From Cheiracanthium punctorium (Eukaryota; Arthropoda; Arachnida; Araneae; Cheiracanthiidae): 64,000 bases of DNA. The notes beneath the pieces are model-generated. The model was not told where the DNA came from. It saw only the letters and a program-made list of their open reading frames with translations, and did not search any database. Positions within the stretch are counted from its first letter, which is position 1. Every line of letters starts with the position of its first letter. Position numbers and translations under genes: made by a program. Shown here piece by piece: positions 46,974 through 57,862 of the stretch. The DNA lies in the NCBI GenBank assembly GCA_038373885.1, contig JAWZYV010012271.1:248001-312000 (forward strand), read 5' to 3'.

Positions 46974-48027
46974 CAGGGGTCAGTCCAGGTTTCTTTTCCA
47001 GGGTCCTATTTTTGGGAAATTTTACCTAATTTTGTGAATTTTTTCTATTTTTGTGAATCTTCACTTATTTTGTGAACTTCTTCCAATTTTCTATTTCATT
47101 TTTGATCAAGAAAGCAATCACGAAATAGAATTGAATATTTTTTTTTAATTAAAAATAAAATGTGAATATAAATGGGTATAGTTAGTTCCCTTAAAAAAAG
47201 TTGGCCAAAACTGAATAATTTCTGTTCACCGAACATCCGGGATAGTCATACCCTAGAACAATATTTAAAAAAAAAAAAAATTCGATTAAAATTAAAAATA
47301 TAAAGCTTTAAATCTTTTACTTTTAAATGATTAAAAAATAGATTTTATAATAAACGTAGGTCATGGTAGTTTTGATTTTAAATTGCAGGTACTAAACACT
47401 TTTATTTACACCCCAAATTCAAACTTTAGTAATTTTTAAATATTACAATGTTTGTTAGTTTCGACTGCAAATAATCTAATACTAACGATGTGAAAAATGC
47501 AATTTTTAAATCTAGTTAAATTTCAACAATTGAAGGGAAATCAAAAATAAGTTGCAGATAATTACAGATAGGAGAAATTAGCTAACATTATATTTTTTAA
47601 AAATAATTTCAACTTGTACCATTAAAGAAAAATTACTTGTCAGTGTACACAGAATATCCCAAAAACACTGACCTGGGGTTTTATTCCTTAAATATTTTTC
47701 ACAAATGTTTTACAGTAAATCACAAATTTATGTAAAAAAAAAGGTACAGAATTTTACAGTAATGATTATAATTTTTGGAAGATTAAATCTAAATAAATAC
47801 AAATTTACATTTTTATATGGTCTCCAAACAGAAAATTCCCAGTCTGTAAGATGTGCCCATACATTAAGTTAAAAAAAAATGTAATTAAGTTATAAATTTT
47901 CAATCTTCTACCATTTTTTGCTCGCTACGGTCCTGCCTATGCCAATAGCATTTCTCTGTAGTGTACCCCTATGACCACTCTTTAAAAAGACAATAAATCC
48001 CAATAAAATCACTCCTATGCTTTGTTT

Positions 48028-48098
48028 CAGGGGCGTAGCCAGGGGGGGATATCAGGATATATCCCCTCCCCCAAAAATTTTTCCTGGCTACGCGCCTG
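48028..48098. mobile_element. 71-bp hAT-like MITE
   Basis: The ends CAGGGGCGTAGCCAGG and CCTGGCTACGCGCCTG are complementary except for one or two bases. The flanks CTTTGTTT (48020-48027) and CTTTGCTG (48099-48106) match at 6 of 8 positions, consistent with an aged 8-bp duplication. The terminus is close to that of the 5000-5145 element. Confidence 0.75.
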
Positions 48099-48636
48099 CT
48101 TTGCTGTTCACTCCCAAGAATGAAAAAAATGCAGTATTACACTATTTCTACCCCACCCACCCCTTTTCCAGACTTGAGCAATGATTGACCTATATTTATC
48201 CCATTTCACATTCCACAGTGTGGATTCTCGACCGATTAAACAGGGCACGGCACCCGGCAACCCTTTAACGTCTGGCAGTCCTTTTTCTCCCCCCTATGTC
48301 TTGGTATGTCGGTCCGTTTTTCCACTCTTATTTGCCAAAACTTTTTCTCCTTTCTTACCATACAGTTTTCCTTATACATGACACAATACAATGAAGTCAA
48401 AAATCGACCCTTTACGAAACAGAAGGTATAACTGTTCCTTCACAAAATTCCAATCAGCCTTTTTTTTTTTTTTTTTTTTTTTAATGCAACCAGATAAAAT
48501 GTCCTTTGCCCTTGGAATGTTTGTTTTTTCAGCAATATAAAAGGGCCATCTGGCACATTACGCTTTCAGTTGGGGGGGAAAGAAGGGAGTTCAAAATGAT
48601 TTCACCCGTAAGGATATTATGTTTGATAAGTATGCA

Positions 48637-49497
48637 TAGGGAATGCAATCCCAAACCCGCGGGAACGGGATCCTGCGGGATCCTGCACAAATATTTGTGG
48701 GACTAGTTCCGCGGGAGTACGATCCTAATCCCATGGAATTGATACCAATAAATAAATTACTTTTCATTAAAATTTCACGTCGCTTTCCCAACCAATAGAC
48801 AGAAAATTTTTTAATATTCATGTCTTTCATCTAACAATAAACGAATCCATAATTACAAATTTTAATTTAAAGTTTTATTTTTTTAAAATTATCTTCCAAT
48901 GGGAGTCTGGATCAAACATCTAAATCTAAACACCGTAATCTAAATTTTTCGAAAACTTCCCAATCCCAAGTGAACTGAAATATTTCATACTAATTGATCT
49001 TTAGCAAACAATTCTGAATTAATTATAAAAAGTTTTCATTTTAGTTATTTTTTTTTAATTCACACTTTTAATTATTTTACTAAAATTAAATCTAGTCTAG
49101 GAAATGATTCATTGGATTTGTTCGATTTTGTACGTTTTTCTGCAACTAAGGAAATAACGTAAGTATGTGAAAGTATTTTTCTGTAATTCCTCAATTCTAG
49201 AAACTATAACTAATACTAATATATTAAGACATAACTTACTGTATTATTCTGAAAATCATGATTATAATTTTCATATTTCTGTAAGTTATTATATAAATTA
49301 TCTCATAAGATTAATTATTATTATTAAAGTTAAGTTTCATAGTGCTTAAAATCTTACTTTTTTTACTTTTCTCTGTTGAAATGAAGCCCCAGCTAAATGA
49401 AATGTGAATCCCGTGGGATAGCGGGATCCCGCGGGATCAATAAATCTCAATCCCAAAATCCCGCAAGACGTAAAACAGTGCGGGATTGCATTCCCTA
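48637..49497. mobile_element. 861-bp hAT-like element, perfect 16-bp TIRs
   Basis: TAGGGAATGCAATCCC stands at the left end and its exact reverse complement at the right. The 8-bp target duplication AGTATGCA is exact (48629-48636 and 49498-49505). Subterminal GCGGGATCCTGCGGGATCCTG and CGGGATCCCGCGGGATC repeats flank an AT-rich core. No transposase frame is present. It is nested in the 46974-51268 element. Confidence 0.93.
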
Positions 49498-50164
49498 AGT
49501 ATGCAGTTGTGAATTAGTAAACAATAAGCTTAGACTTAGCCACATAAATGACGGCAGCTCCCGTTGTTTTGAATTAGATGTTATGCACTCTTGCAAGTTG
49601 TTCTTAATGATTGCTTTTAGTGTAATCATTACATTGCCTTTCTACTTCAGATTATTTATAGTTATTACAGATATTTACTGAACATTAGAGAATTACGGAT
49701 TCATTTCAAAATGCAAAATGACTTATTGCGAGTTAGAAAGTTTGCGCGATTTCGAAACATGCATTGGTCTGAATTTATGTCTGTCTTTAGGAATAAGATT
49801 TAGGACTAAGTTAATCATTTTGAGATTGCATCAAACGATTTCTGAACATTTAGTACATGGTGCATAAATGTGCCAGTTTGGAAAACAAAGTGCTTTCTTT
49901 TAATCCCTTCCCCAACCTGGCTGCCCTTTTTATATACGCCACCAGCTTTATTTATGAAGAACGTTGTAATTTTTCGAGAATGACGGCTGTCATCCCCTTT
50001 TCTTCAGGCAATGAGCCTTATTAATAGTATAGTGGAATATGTCTTGATGTTTAATTTTTTGGCATAAACACAACTCACATGAAAAGAATTAATAAATGAG
50101 CGCTCGGTACTAGTCCGATTTTTATTCCCAGAAAGAGAGCTCCTACATAGCAGGTGGAGGGAAC

Positions 50165-50870
50165 TAGAGATCTGCACCAGCCTGAAAATTGAGTGCCGGC
50201 CTGGCCCGAGCCCGAAGATTCTTGAATTTGTAGGCCCGGCCCGGCCCATAACACATTTGAAACAAACATCATGGCCCGTACGGGCCCATAATTGGGGGAA
50301 AAAAATTCGAAAATTCCAGAAATTTTAAAAAATGTAAAGACGAGCAAATAGATCGATAAATAAATATTTTTCAGGTATTTTATATTAAGTAAAGTTATTA
50401 ACTACTACATTAAATTAATACTAATATTAAAATAACCACCATTTATATGCATATATATTCTGAAAAGTGGAATATTTATAATTAGATGTTAATTCATAGT
50501 AGAATAATGTGGAAATACCCGGTCGACCTGGAATCGGAACATAGCTGTATCAGCTCGGTCTGGCGCCATCATAGGCGAAACTAATGGTATACAAAAGGAA
50601 AACAAATGGTTATGACATATTTTTCTAAGTGCAACAACATTTGAATACTTTCCCACATCAACCTTTCAAAGTAAACAGAGTAAAAGCCCTACGATTCCAT
50701 AATTTATTACCTACAGAAGCCAATTTCTAAAAATACTTTTTTTTTTGCTAGTTGCAGGAAGGTTAGGGGGGGAAAAGCTACACGAGTCTGGCCCGGCCCG
50801 TTGACAACAGATTTATTATTCCCGTACCCGTACCCGGCCCACGGGCCGGGCCGGCCCGTGCAGGTCTCTA
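50165..50870. mobile_element. 706-bp hAT-like element with GGCCCGGCCC subterminal repeats
   Basis: The left end TAGAGATCTGCAC pairs with the complement of the right end (TAGAGACCTGCAC), one mismatch. The 8-bp duplication GAGGGAAC is exact (50157-50164 and 50871-50878). Both subterminal zones are packed with GGCCCGGCCC and its complement (50205-50260; 50788-50860), while the core is AT-rich. It is nested in the 46974-51268 element. Confidence 0.93.
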
Positions 50871-51768
50871 GAGGGAACTTAGGAGGAAGAACAAACAAGT
50901 GCAGGCGTCTGCTTCAAACTGCAATCATAGGCGGCATAATTTAGGGTCATAGGGTCTCCAATCAACCTACCTCCCGTCATCATCATCAACGTTGCGTTGT
51001 TTACAATTAGGCCAAGATATTATTGGGTGACGATTGGCGATCGCTAAATGATAATAATTCCTAAACTCAATTGAAAAGTGCAATAGTTATTTTGTGAAAG
51101 GGCCGTTTTGGTCAAACTGAATTTTGTGATGGGTGCGCTTTTCCGATATTGAATTTTGGGAAGAGTCCGTTTTTCCGATATTGAACTTTGTGAAGGGTCC
51201 GGTTTTAACTTGTTGAATTTTGTGAAGGGTCCGTTTTCGGACCCGATTTCGACCTGGACAGACCCCTGATGTATGACCTTTGAAACTTTGTGAATCTAAG
51301 AATTTGCCCCTCTTGACTAAGATGTGAATTTACTAAATGACGAAAGTTAACTCACACTAATCTAGGCAGGGTGCGTGATGCAGTGAAAATGTACATCCTA
51401 GGGATGTGTTTTCGCCTTCTTGCTAACAACGAACGATAGCAATCTAGCAATTGCCCATTTCATTTAGTGAAGAGGTGCATAAAACAAATCCAAATTTTGT
51501 TTGCATTGCTTCCCTGTTTGCAAAAAGAGATTTCTAGAAAATTGCAGGGCAATTTTTTTCTGGAAAAAGCAAAGGAAAAAAAAAAAAAAAAAAAACGTGG
51601 AAAGCAATTGTAGGCAGATTTTTAAAAAAGGTGACTGTTTACTCAAAATAGTGACAAATATAATAAAAGTACAAATCAGTTTTCCATCAAAATGCCAATT
51701 ACATTTCCTCTTCCTGTTTCACCAGAAGTGTTGCACCACAGTGGTATTTTACCAACCAAATGACTTAC

Positions 51769-51817
51769 CTTTGTGCGAGTGACTTTTATTTTTTCCCTTC
51801 TTCCTTTTGACTGGTGA
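51769..51817 (-). other. Candidate small exon (unproven)
   Basis: On the minus strand an acceptor-like TTTTTCTTTCCTCACCAG precedes 49 bases ending at a strong donor, AAAG|GTAAGT. A second AG seven bases in would give a 42-base, frame-neutral exon. One frame reads SPVKRKKGKNKSHSHK, very basic. It would lie in the 5' intron of GPATCH8 but matches nothing I know in that protein. It could be an alternative or micro-exon, or chance. Confidence 0.25.
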
Positions 51818-54800
51818 CTGGTGAGGAAAGAAAAATTTAGAACCATAGACTTTTCATAATTTTAGCTCAGAAATAATGTTATACATAATAAAATCGCTAT
51901 GTGAAAATAGACTTTTCCTGAATAATAGATGAAAATATACAATCATAGTTAAGTCTGGACTCTTGGTTCTCAATCTCTTACACACAGCAAACCTTAAACT
52001 TGCAAAGTTACAAAAACAGATTTTTTTTTTTTAACTTGCAGAATAGCCAAGTTTTCCCATTTTACAAGAAAAAGGAGATTTGACTTTGGAAAACTTAAAA
52101 TACATAAAGTTTTTTGATAGTCAAGACAATGTTTGTACTTTCAGACATGGCTCCCACATTCAATTATGGGCCTTGGACCCAGGATCAAAGACGGGCCCTC
52201 ACTCTTTCTTTTTCTTTTTTTTACAACCGCATGCTACAATAAAATTGAACTGTTATTTCTTATCTATACTCTTTTCAGAGTGTAATTTAACCTGAAAATA
52301 CAGGGAATCATTGTAATAAATCCTTAATATGTAAAATTATGTTATTTAAAAATAACAAGAGTTAAGTACCATATGAATGTATACAGTTTCATACTAAAAG
52401 AGCTGAAGTCTACGATTTAAATAGAATATTACAATTACAATTGCTAATAGAAAATTACAATTTAGTTTATGTTGCCAATAATCAGTTTATGAAAATTGGT
52501 TATTCAAACAAAATGTGAAGTTTTGCAGTTCAAAAAAAAAAATACATAATGTCAGAGTTTAAAGACCTTGGGGTGTGCAAGGAATGAGAGCTCCCACCCC
52601 TTTCATTTATTTTTAAGTAAGCCAATAACTTACAAAATCATGTTTTTGGTGTCACATACAACACCATCTACTTTATTTAAATTTTAAAAATATACATTCT
52701 GCAGGGTTATGGTTCATAATACTGACACAGTATACATGGACCAGCTACAAAATCTACCCTGATCAACCACCACTGTAAATAAACAGGCAGTACACACTAA
52801 AACTGTTTAACTATATATGTATGCTCAGAGGGCAGAACAGCAGTTGGGAGAGGGGCTATGAAATGCTCTCAATGTCATATAAAGATTATTATATTACATA
52901 GCTATTAAAAAGTTTTTAAAAACTAATCTCACAGCTCAGATTATGAAGTAACTATTTTGTTTTATTAAAAAATATATTTTACTAAAATATATATTTTTAT
53001 AAGCAGAATTTTTTATCTTAATTATTAATTTTTTTTTATATTTAAGTAAAAAGTTTTAAATTTATATTTTCAAATAACTAATTCAAAATTACATATTTTT
53101 TTTTAAATTTAGATTATATCATAAAGGCATCATGTTTAGAAAGTTATTTTAGTTTTAACTAAGTTTTTTTAGTTTAGTTTTAACTAAGTTTTAACTTAAA
53201 AAAATTAAGTTTTAACAATCAAATATGTATAAGACATGAAAGTGGTCTTCAGAGAGTTTTTCAACTGATGAAGACAGAGGATCGCTATGTTTCTGCAGCA
53301 ATATTGCCCTGTTTCTGTCACGGGTTATAAGTCTATAGGTAAAACTGTCAGCATCTTTTATTAAAATGGAATTTTTTAATAACTGAAGATAAAATTATAA
53401 ATACTTCAATATTTTACTTTGTTTTGAATTAACCCAATGTTTCTTCATACAACAATAGCATAGTGTTAAAAAATTACCTATGAAATGAAAGAGCAGCAGT
53501 TGTTGTCCCTATTTCCATAAACAATTCAGCCAAATTCATATGACTATCCATGGAAGGTCGTAATAAGAAAAGGCCTTTTGGTTCAACTTTCAAAATTAAA
53601 CAATCAATCACAAAGTTTACGGGCAATGTAATAAAAAGCTAGCTCTGCCCATTGGCAGAGTATTTTGGAAATAAAAGTTCTACTAACGAAAATATTAAAG
53701 ATTTAAAAAAAATTTTGAATTGGCTAACTAGTTGCAAATTCAAAGCATCAATAGAAAAAATATTTTCAACCTTTACATTAATATACAGTTGAAGTTGTGT
53801 AACTGGTTGAGTTGTGAAAAGGTTAAAAAATTAATCAAGGTACACGGATATCATTATAACAAGGGAGAATAAAAGAACATCCACATAAGTGTGATTTTAA
53901 TATGGAAAGATAAATCAATTTGTTAACACTTTTAACAAAAATAGCATACTGCAAATCAAGGCTTGAAATAAGATTTTAAATCTGGCAGCAAAAAATGCTG
54001 CAAGCTTCTATAAGCTGGTAGCTAAAACAACCCAGCTAAAGGCAAAATATTTGTAATGACAATAAAATAGAAGTAGCAGTTTTCTCGCTTAACTATAACA
54101 AAATTCAAACAATGCAATAAAAATGGGGAAGAGGTGGAATACCTCAATTTCTTGTAAGCATTCTGCATTTTCATATGTGACCTTAAAATACATCTAAGAT
54201 GAAAGAAACACTCAAGTAATAAAATTTTAAATACTTGTAGCTAATTTTTCCCCTGAGAGCTGTTGAATATCAAGCCTATTTTGGGCTGATCTCATGGCAT
54301 TTGTATGGTTGCCATGACTTATTTTGGCCCCTTCTGCTAATTAAGTGAGCTGGTTGAAAAATCAGGTTATCTACTGCATTATTCGGTTATTTATTTCTCT
54401 TTAGTATCTAACAAGTAATTTCATTTTTTTAACGATCAAAAATATTAAAATTAAGTTTAAAAATGTTTTTTTAGGGAGATTGGGGGTTACAGATGGGCAG
54501 ATAGTAAACTCCGAAAACTGTTCAATTACTTTTGCTCACAGTCAATCATGGTCAGCGCAGCATTGCCCCCAAACTAAAATCATGGGGGTGTGACTGAAAT
54601 TGACATATATTAATATACATATTAATAAAAACTTAAAACTGTTGAAATTTAAAATGAAATTTAGAAATAATTCATAAATGTTGTAGGCTTTAATTATAAA
54701 TGTTTTAGGTTTGTTTGTAAAAATACTGCTCAGTTCATAATGTTTCAGGAAGTTCCAACACAGTAGCAGTCACGCAAGTGTTGATAGAACTTACCGTTAT

Positions 54801-57800
54801 GAAGAAATGTACATTTCTAAAAATAAGATATGGATATTTACAAGGAAAAAATTAATTGAGGTGCACACATTTTCCAGAGAAGCTATAATGTTTTGGAAAA
54901 TTATCCTGTGTAATTTTGTCAAAAATAATTTTTATTTACTTTGATCTTAAACAAAAATTATGTGAATGAAAATGAAAAAAAACCATAATTATCACAAGTG
55001 TGAAATAAAACTATTATTTCTTAGTGATGATAATAAAAACAGAAATTGTTACTTAATATATTATTAGCATGAACTATCGTTTAAATATATGTTTGATAAA
55101 GATATATACAGCTACATCAGTGCTCTCTCTAGCTATAAAATTGCCTAGCAAAGATCTTTTATAACAAAATTATAGTATCAAAGAATATACTTACTTAGTT
55201 AATGTAAAGAAAAACAGTGCCCACTAATTAAGATAAAATAATAACATGATAGCAAAACTCATAAAAATCAGAACACATTTTAATGTAAATTCTTTACATT
55301 TCACCTTCCAATTTTTAGCACTGACAGTGCTAAATTAAGTTTGATGGCAGCACATAACTCTTCTTCATCAGAGAAAATCACTGATCATTTTAATGATTTC
55401 AACAAACATGTAGTTTTTCAATGAATTAATTATATTAGGATTACAATAATGTAAAATTTACATGGTTAAAAAAGATAGCAACTCCAACATAACTATAATT
55501 CTGCTGAAAAACATTAATACATACTTCTAAATTTAAAATTTTACTTAGATTTTCTCAAACATAAAGAGTTGTGTGCACATTGTTTAATTTTATTTAGAGT
55601 AAACATTTCGCCAAAATTCTTGATACCAAAATAAGATGGGTGCCATTGAACTTGAAGGGGTCGAACTTACACTTTGTGTGTTATACAGATCATATAATAC
55701 ATTTACTTTTATAGTATCACTAAAAACAAAACAGTTTAATACTTATTAGTAGCAAAAGTCACATTTTTAGTTGCTGGTGGATACCCTGTATGGAATGTAC
55801 AGTTGAATGGTGCAAACAAAACATAAAAAGTGTATTTGTTTATTTTTAACTAAGAGGTCTCCCCCCCCCCACCCCCAAAAAAAGGAAAGAAAAGAAGAAG
55901 GAAAACAAAAAGGGTTTAGTCAGTGAAAACAAAAACGCTGTTTCCATAAGATTAAAAATGAATATGAAATCACAACATAATAAAAGCATATGGCAAAAAG
56001 TTTTAAATAAAAATATACAGGTATCTTCTTCAAACTGTTGTCATTCAACTTCATTTATAGTATTCATTATCAACTGTTATAGTAATCAACTGTCACTTAA
56101 TCTAGCTTTCCATTTTCCCTTTCTAAAGTTTTCAAATACTGTACTAACACACGGAGAAAGGGGAAGAAATAGAAATATACAAGAATTTTTTATTGTACTT
56201 TGATTGGAATCAAAAGCTTTTGTAAAGATTTTTCAAAAATAAATGAATTACAAAGATGGTAAAATTTATTAGTAAATATAAAGCAATTTTGCAAATCACA
56301 AAGGAAATTATAATTACTGAATAAAACAGATGGCTGAAAGTACTATCTCCAAGGAAGATATTAATCCAGTTAACTCATATCAAAATGATCAATTTTTTAG
56401 CAGCAAAGATCATGAAGTTTAACAATCCTCGAGTACTTTATTCCATCATCACCTGTCAAACAGTAAATGACTTTAAGGAACTTGCAAACAGGGTATAATA
56501 ATAAAAAGTAAACACAGGAATACTCCCACAATAATAACTGAAAACACAGTGGAGTATATAATAATTACACCATTCTGCATTTAAGAAGTATGATGGTTTC
56601 TTATCCTCTTCACAGGCCAAAAAAAAAAGGGGGAGAGGTAAGATATTTTTGTTATTTTATTTTTTAAGTAACAAATTTATTTAATAATTTGACTATTGTT
56701 AGCATCTATTAATGTTAAATGTAAAGCAATATATGGCCAGTGTTCATTAGAGTAAATAGTGCTTGTTTTGCACAATTAATGATCTAAAAAATATTTTTAA
56801 TGTTTACAGTCCTTTCATGGTTTGTATACTCATAGCTGAAAACCACACTTTGAAGTTGCTCCAGTTGCAGAAAAATCTCAAAGAATCTGGGCATGTAAAC
56901 TAAAATAATACATGCCCGAAAAATATTAATATGCAGATATCGGGTTTATATCTTTTTCCACTATTGTTGGGGTTTTTTACCCCAACCTCACTGTTGTTAG
57001 GGTTGGAGTTATTTGGTTTACACTACAGATGAGGTATTGAGATTGCAGCTAGAACGTAGATAAAAATCACTGAAATAAATATGGAAATTTATTTTTCCCA
57101 TACCAAGTTTTGAAAAAGGGGTGGTATTTAAAAATATAGAAAATACAACAATAATTTTTTTTTGTTTTAAGTAATTTACGAATCTCTTACACTCAACTTT
57201 TTTACACGCCCGACTGGGAAAGTGGCAAAAAAATATATACATGCTCGGCTGAAAATTTTAGATGCCTCAGACATGTCGGGCAGTAGATTTTTTTCAAACC
57301 TGGGCTGCTCTTTTAAAAATCATGCAAGTTTTCAATAGCTTTTCAAAAAATCATATATCCCTTGATGCACAAGATAGTTAGAATGTCTCTTCAGAAGAGG
57401 TAACAAGTTTCAAATCACACAAATGCATCTTTTAATAACCGATTGAAGTATTATCAAAAGTTGTACCAATGTTAATACAAAAATTACTAGATATGAATAA
57501 ATACAAAAATTTTGTTTTTATTCATATCTAGATTATTACAGTTCAATATCAGATTTTAAATAAATGTTTGCATATGTTTTTCCTTTCTCTTCCTGACCTG
57601 ATTGGTAGATGCTTTTGTTTTGTGTTAAATGAAAAGACCTAACTGTTGATTACTTTGCAATATATGATAAGCAATTCATCCACCTTCTATACGGTTTATG
57701 CAAATAAGACATTTAACACCAATAATTTTCTACTTTAAATAATTATTTACATGAATATTGAAGTACATCGAAACCTACTTTAATGGTTACATTTGAACAA

Positions 57801-57862
57801 TGGCAACCTCCAATGAACGGCCACATATCATTGGTAGTTAATGTGTCCTAGGAAGCATTAAA
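51818..57862. other. Gene-poor AT-rich region
   Basis: The only coding hint is the open stretch at 53478-53629. Repeat termini appear at 55777-55790 (GTGGATACCCTGTA) and 57768-57800 (CGAAACCTACTTTAATGG, pogo-like). A compound C10-A-C5-A7 tract is at 55861-55883. Poly-T and T-rich tracts at 53030-53210 include several copies of TTTTAACTAAGTTTT. Confidence 0.4.
53478..53629 (-). other. Exon-like open segment of unknown origin
   Basis: On the minus strand an open frame reads FITLPVNFVIDCLILKVEPK, then GLFLLRPSMDSHMNLAELFM and EIGTTTAALSFHR. It ends at a donor-like CATAG|GTAATT (53478-53473). Possible acceptors are the AG of AGAGCTAG (about 53640) or TTTTGAAAG near 53589. The composition looks protein-like, but I cannot name a family. 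The DNA also resembles decayed pogo-type transposon ends (GACTATCCATGGAAGGTCGT), which is a serious alternative. Confidence 0.22.

Larger units (their letters stand above)
46974..51268. mobile_element. 4.3-kb TIR element invaded by three smaller elements
   Basis: The termini CAGGGGTCAGTCCAGGT and (complement of the right end) CAGGGGTCTGTCCAGGT match at 16 of 17 bases. The flanks carry ATGTA on both sides (46969-46973 and 51269-51273). The right subterminal region repeats a TTGAATTTTGTGAAGGGTCCG-like unit about four times (51117-51245); the left has TTTTGTGAA repeats (47025-47085). Elements at 48028-48098, 48637-49497 and 50165-50870 lie inside it and are younger. No transposase was recognised, so the element was non-autonomous or its gene has decayed. 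Confidence 0.72.
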
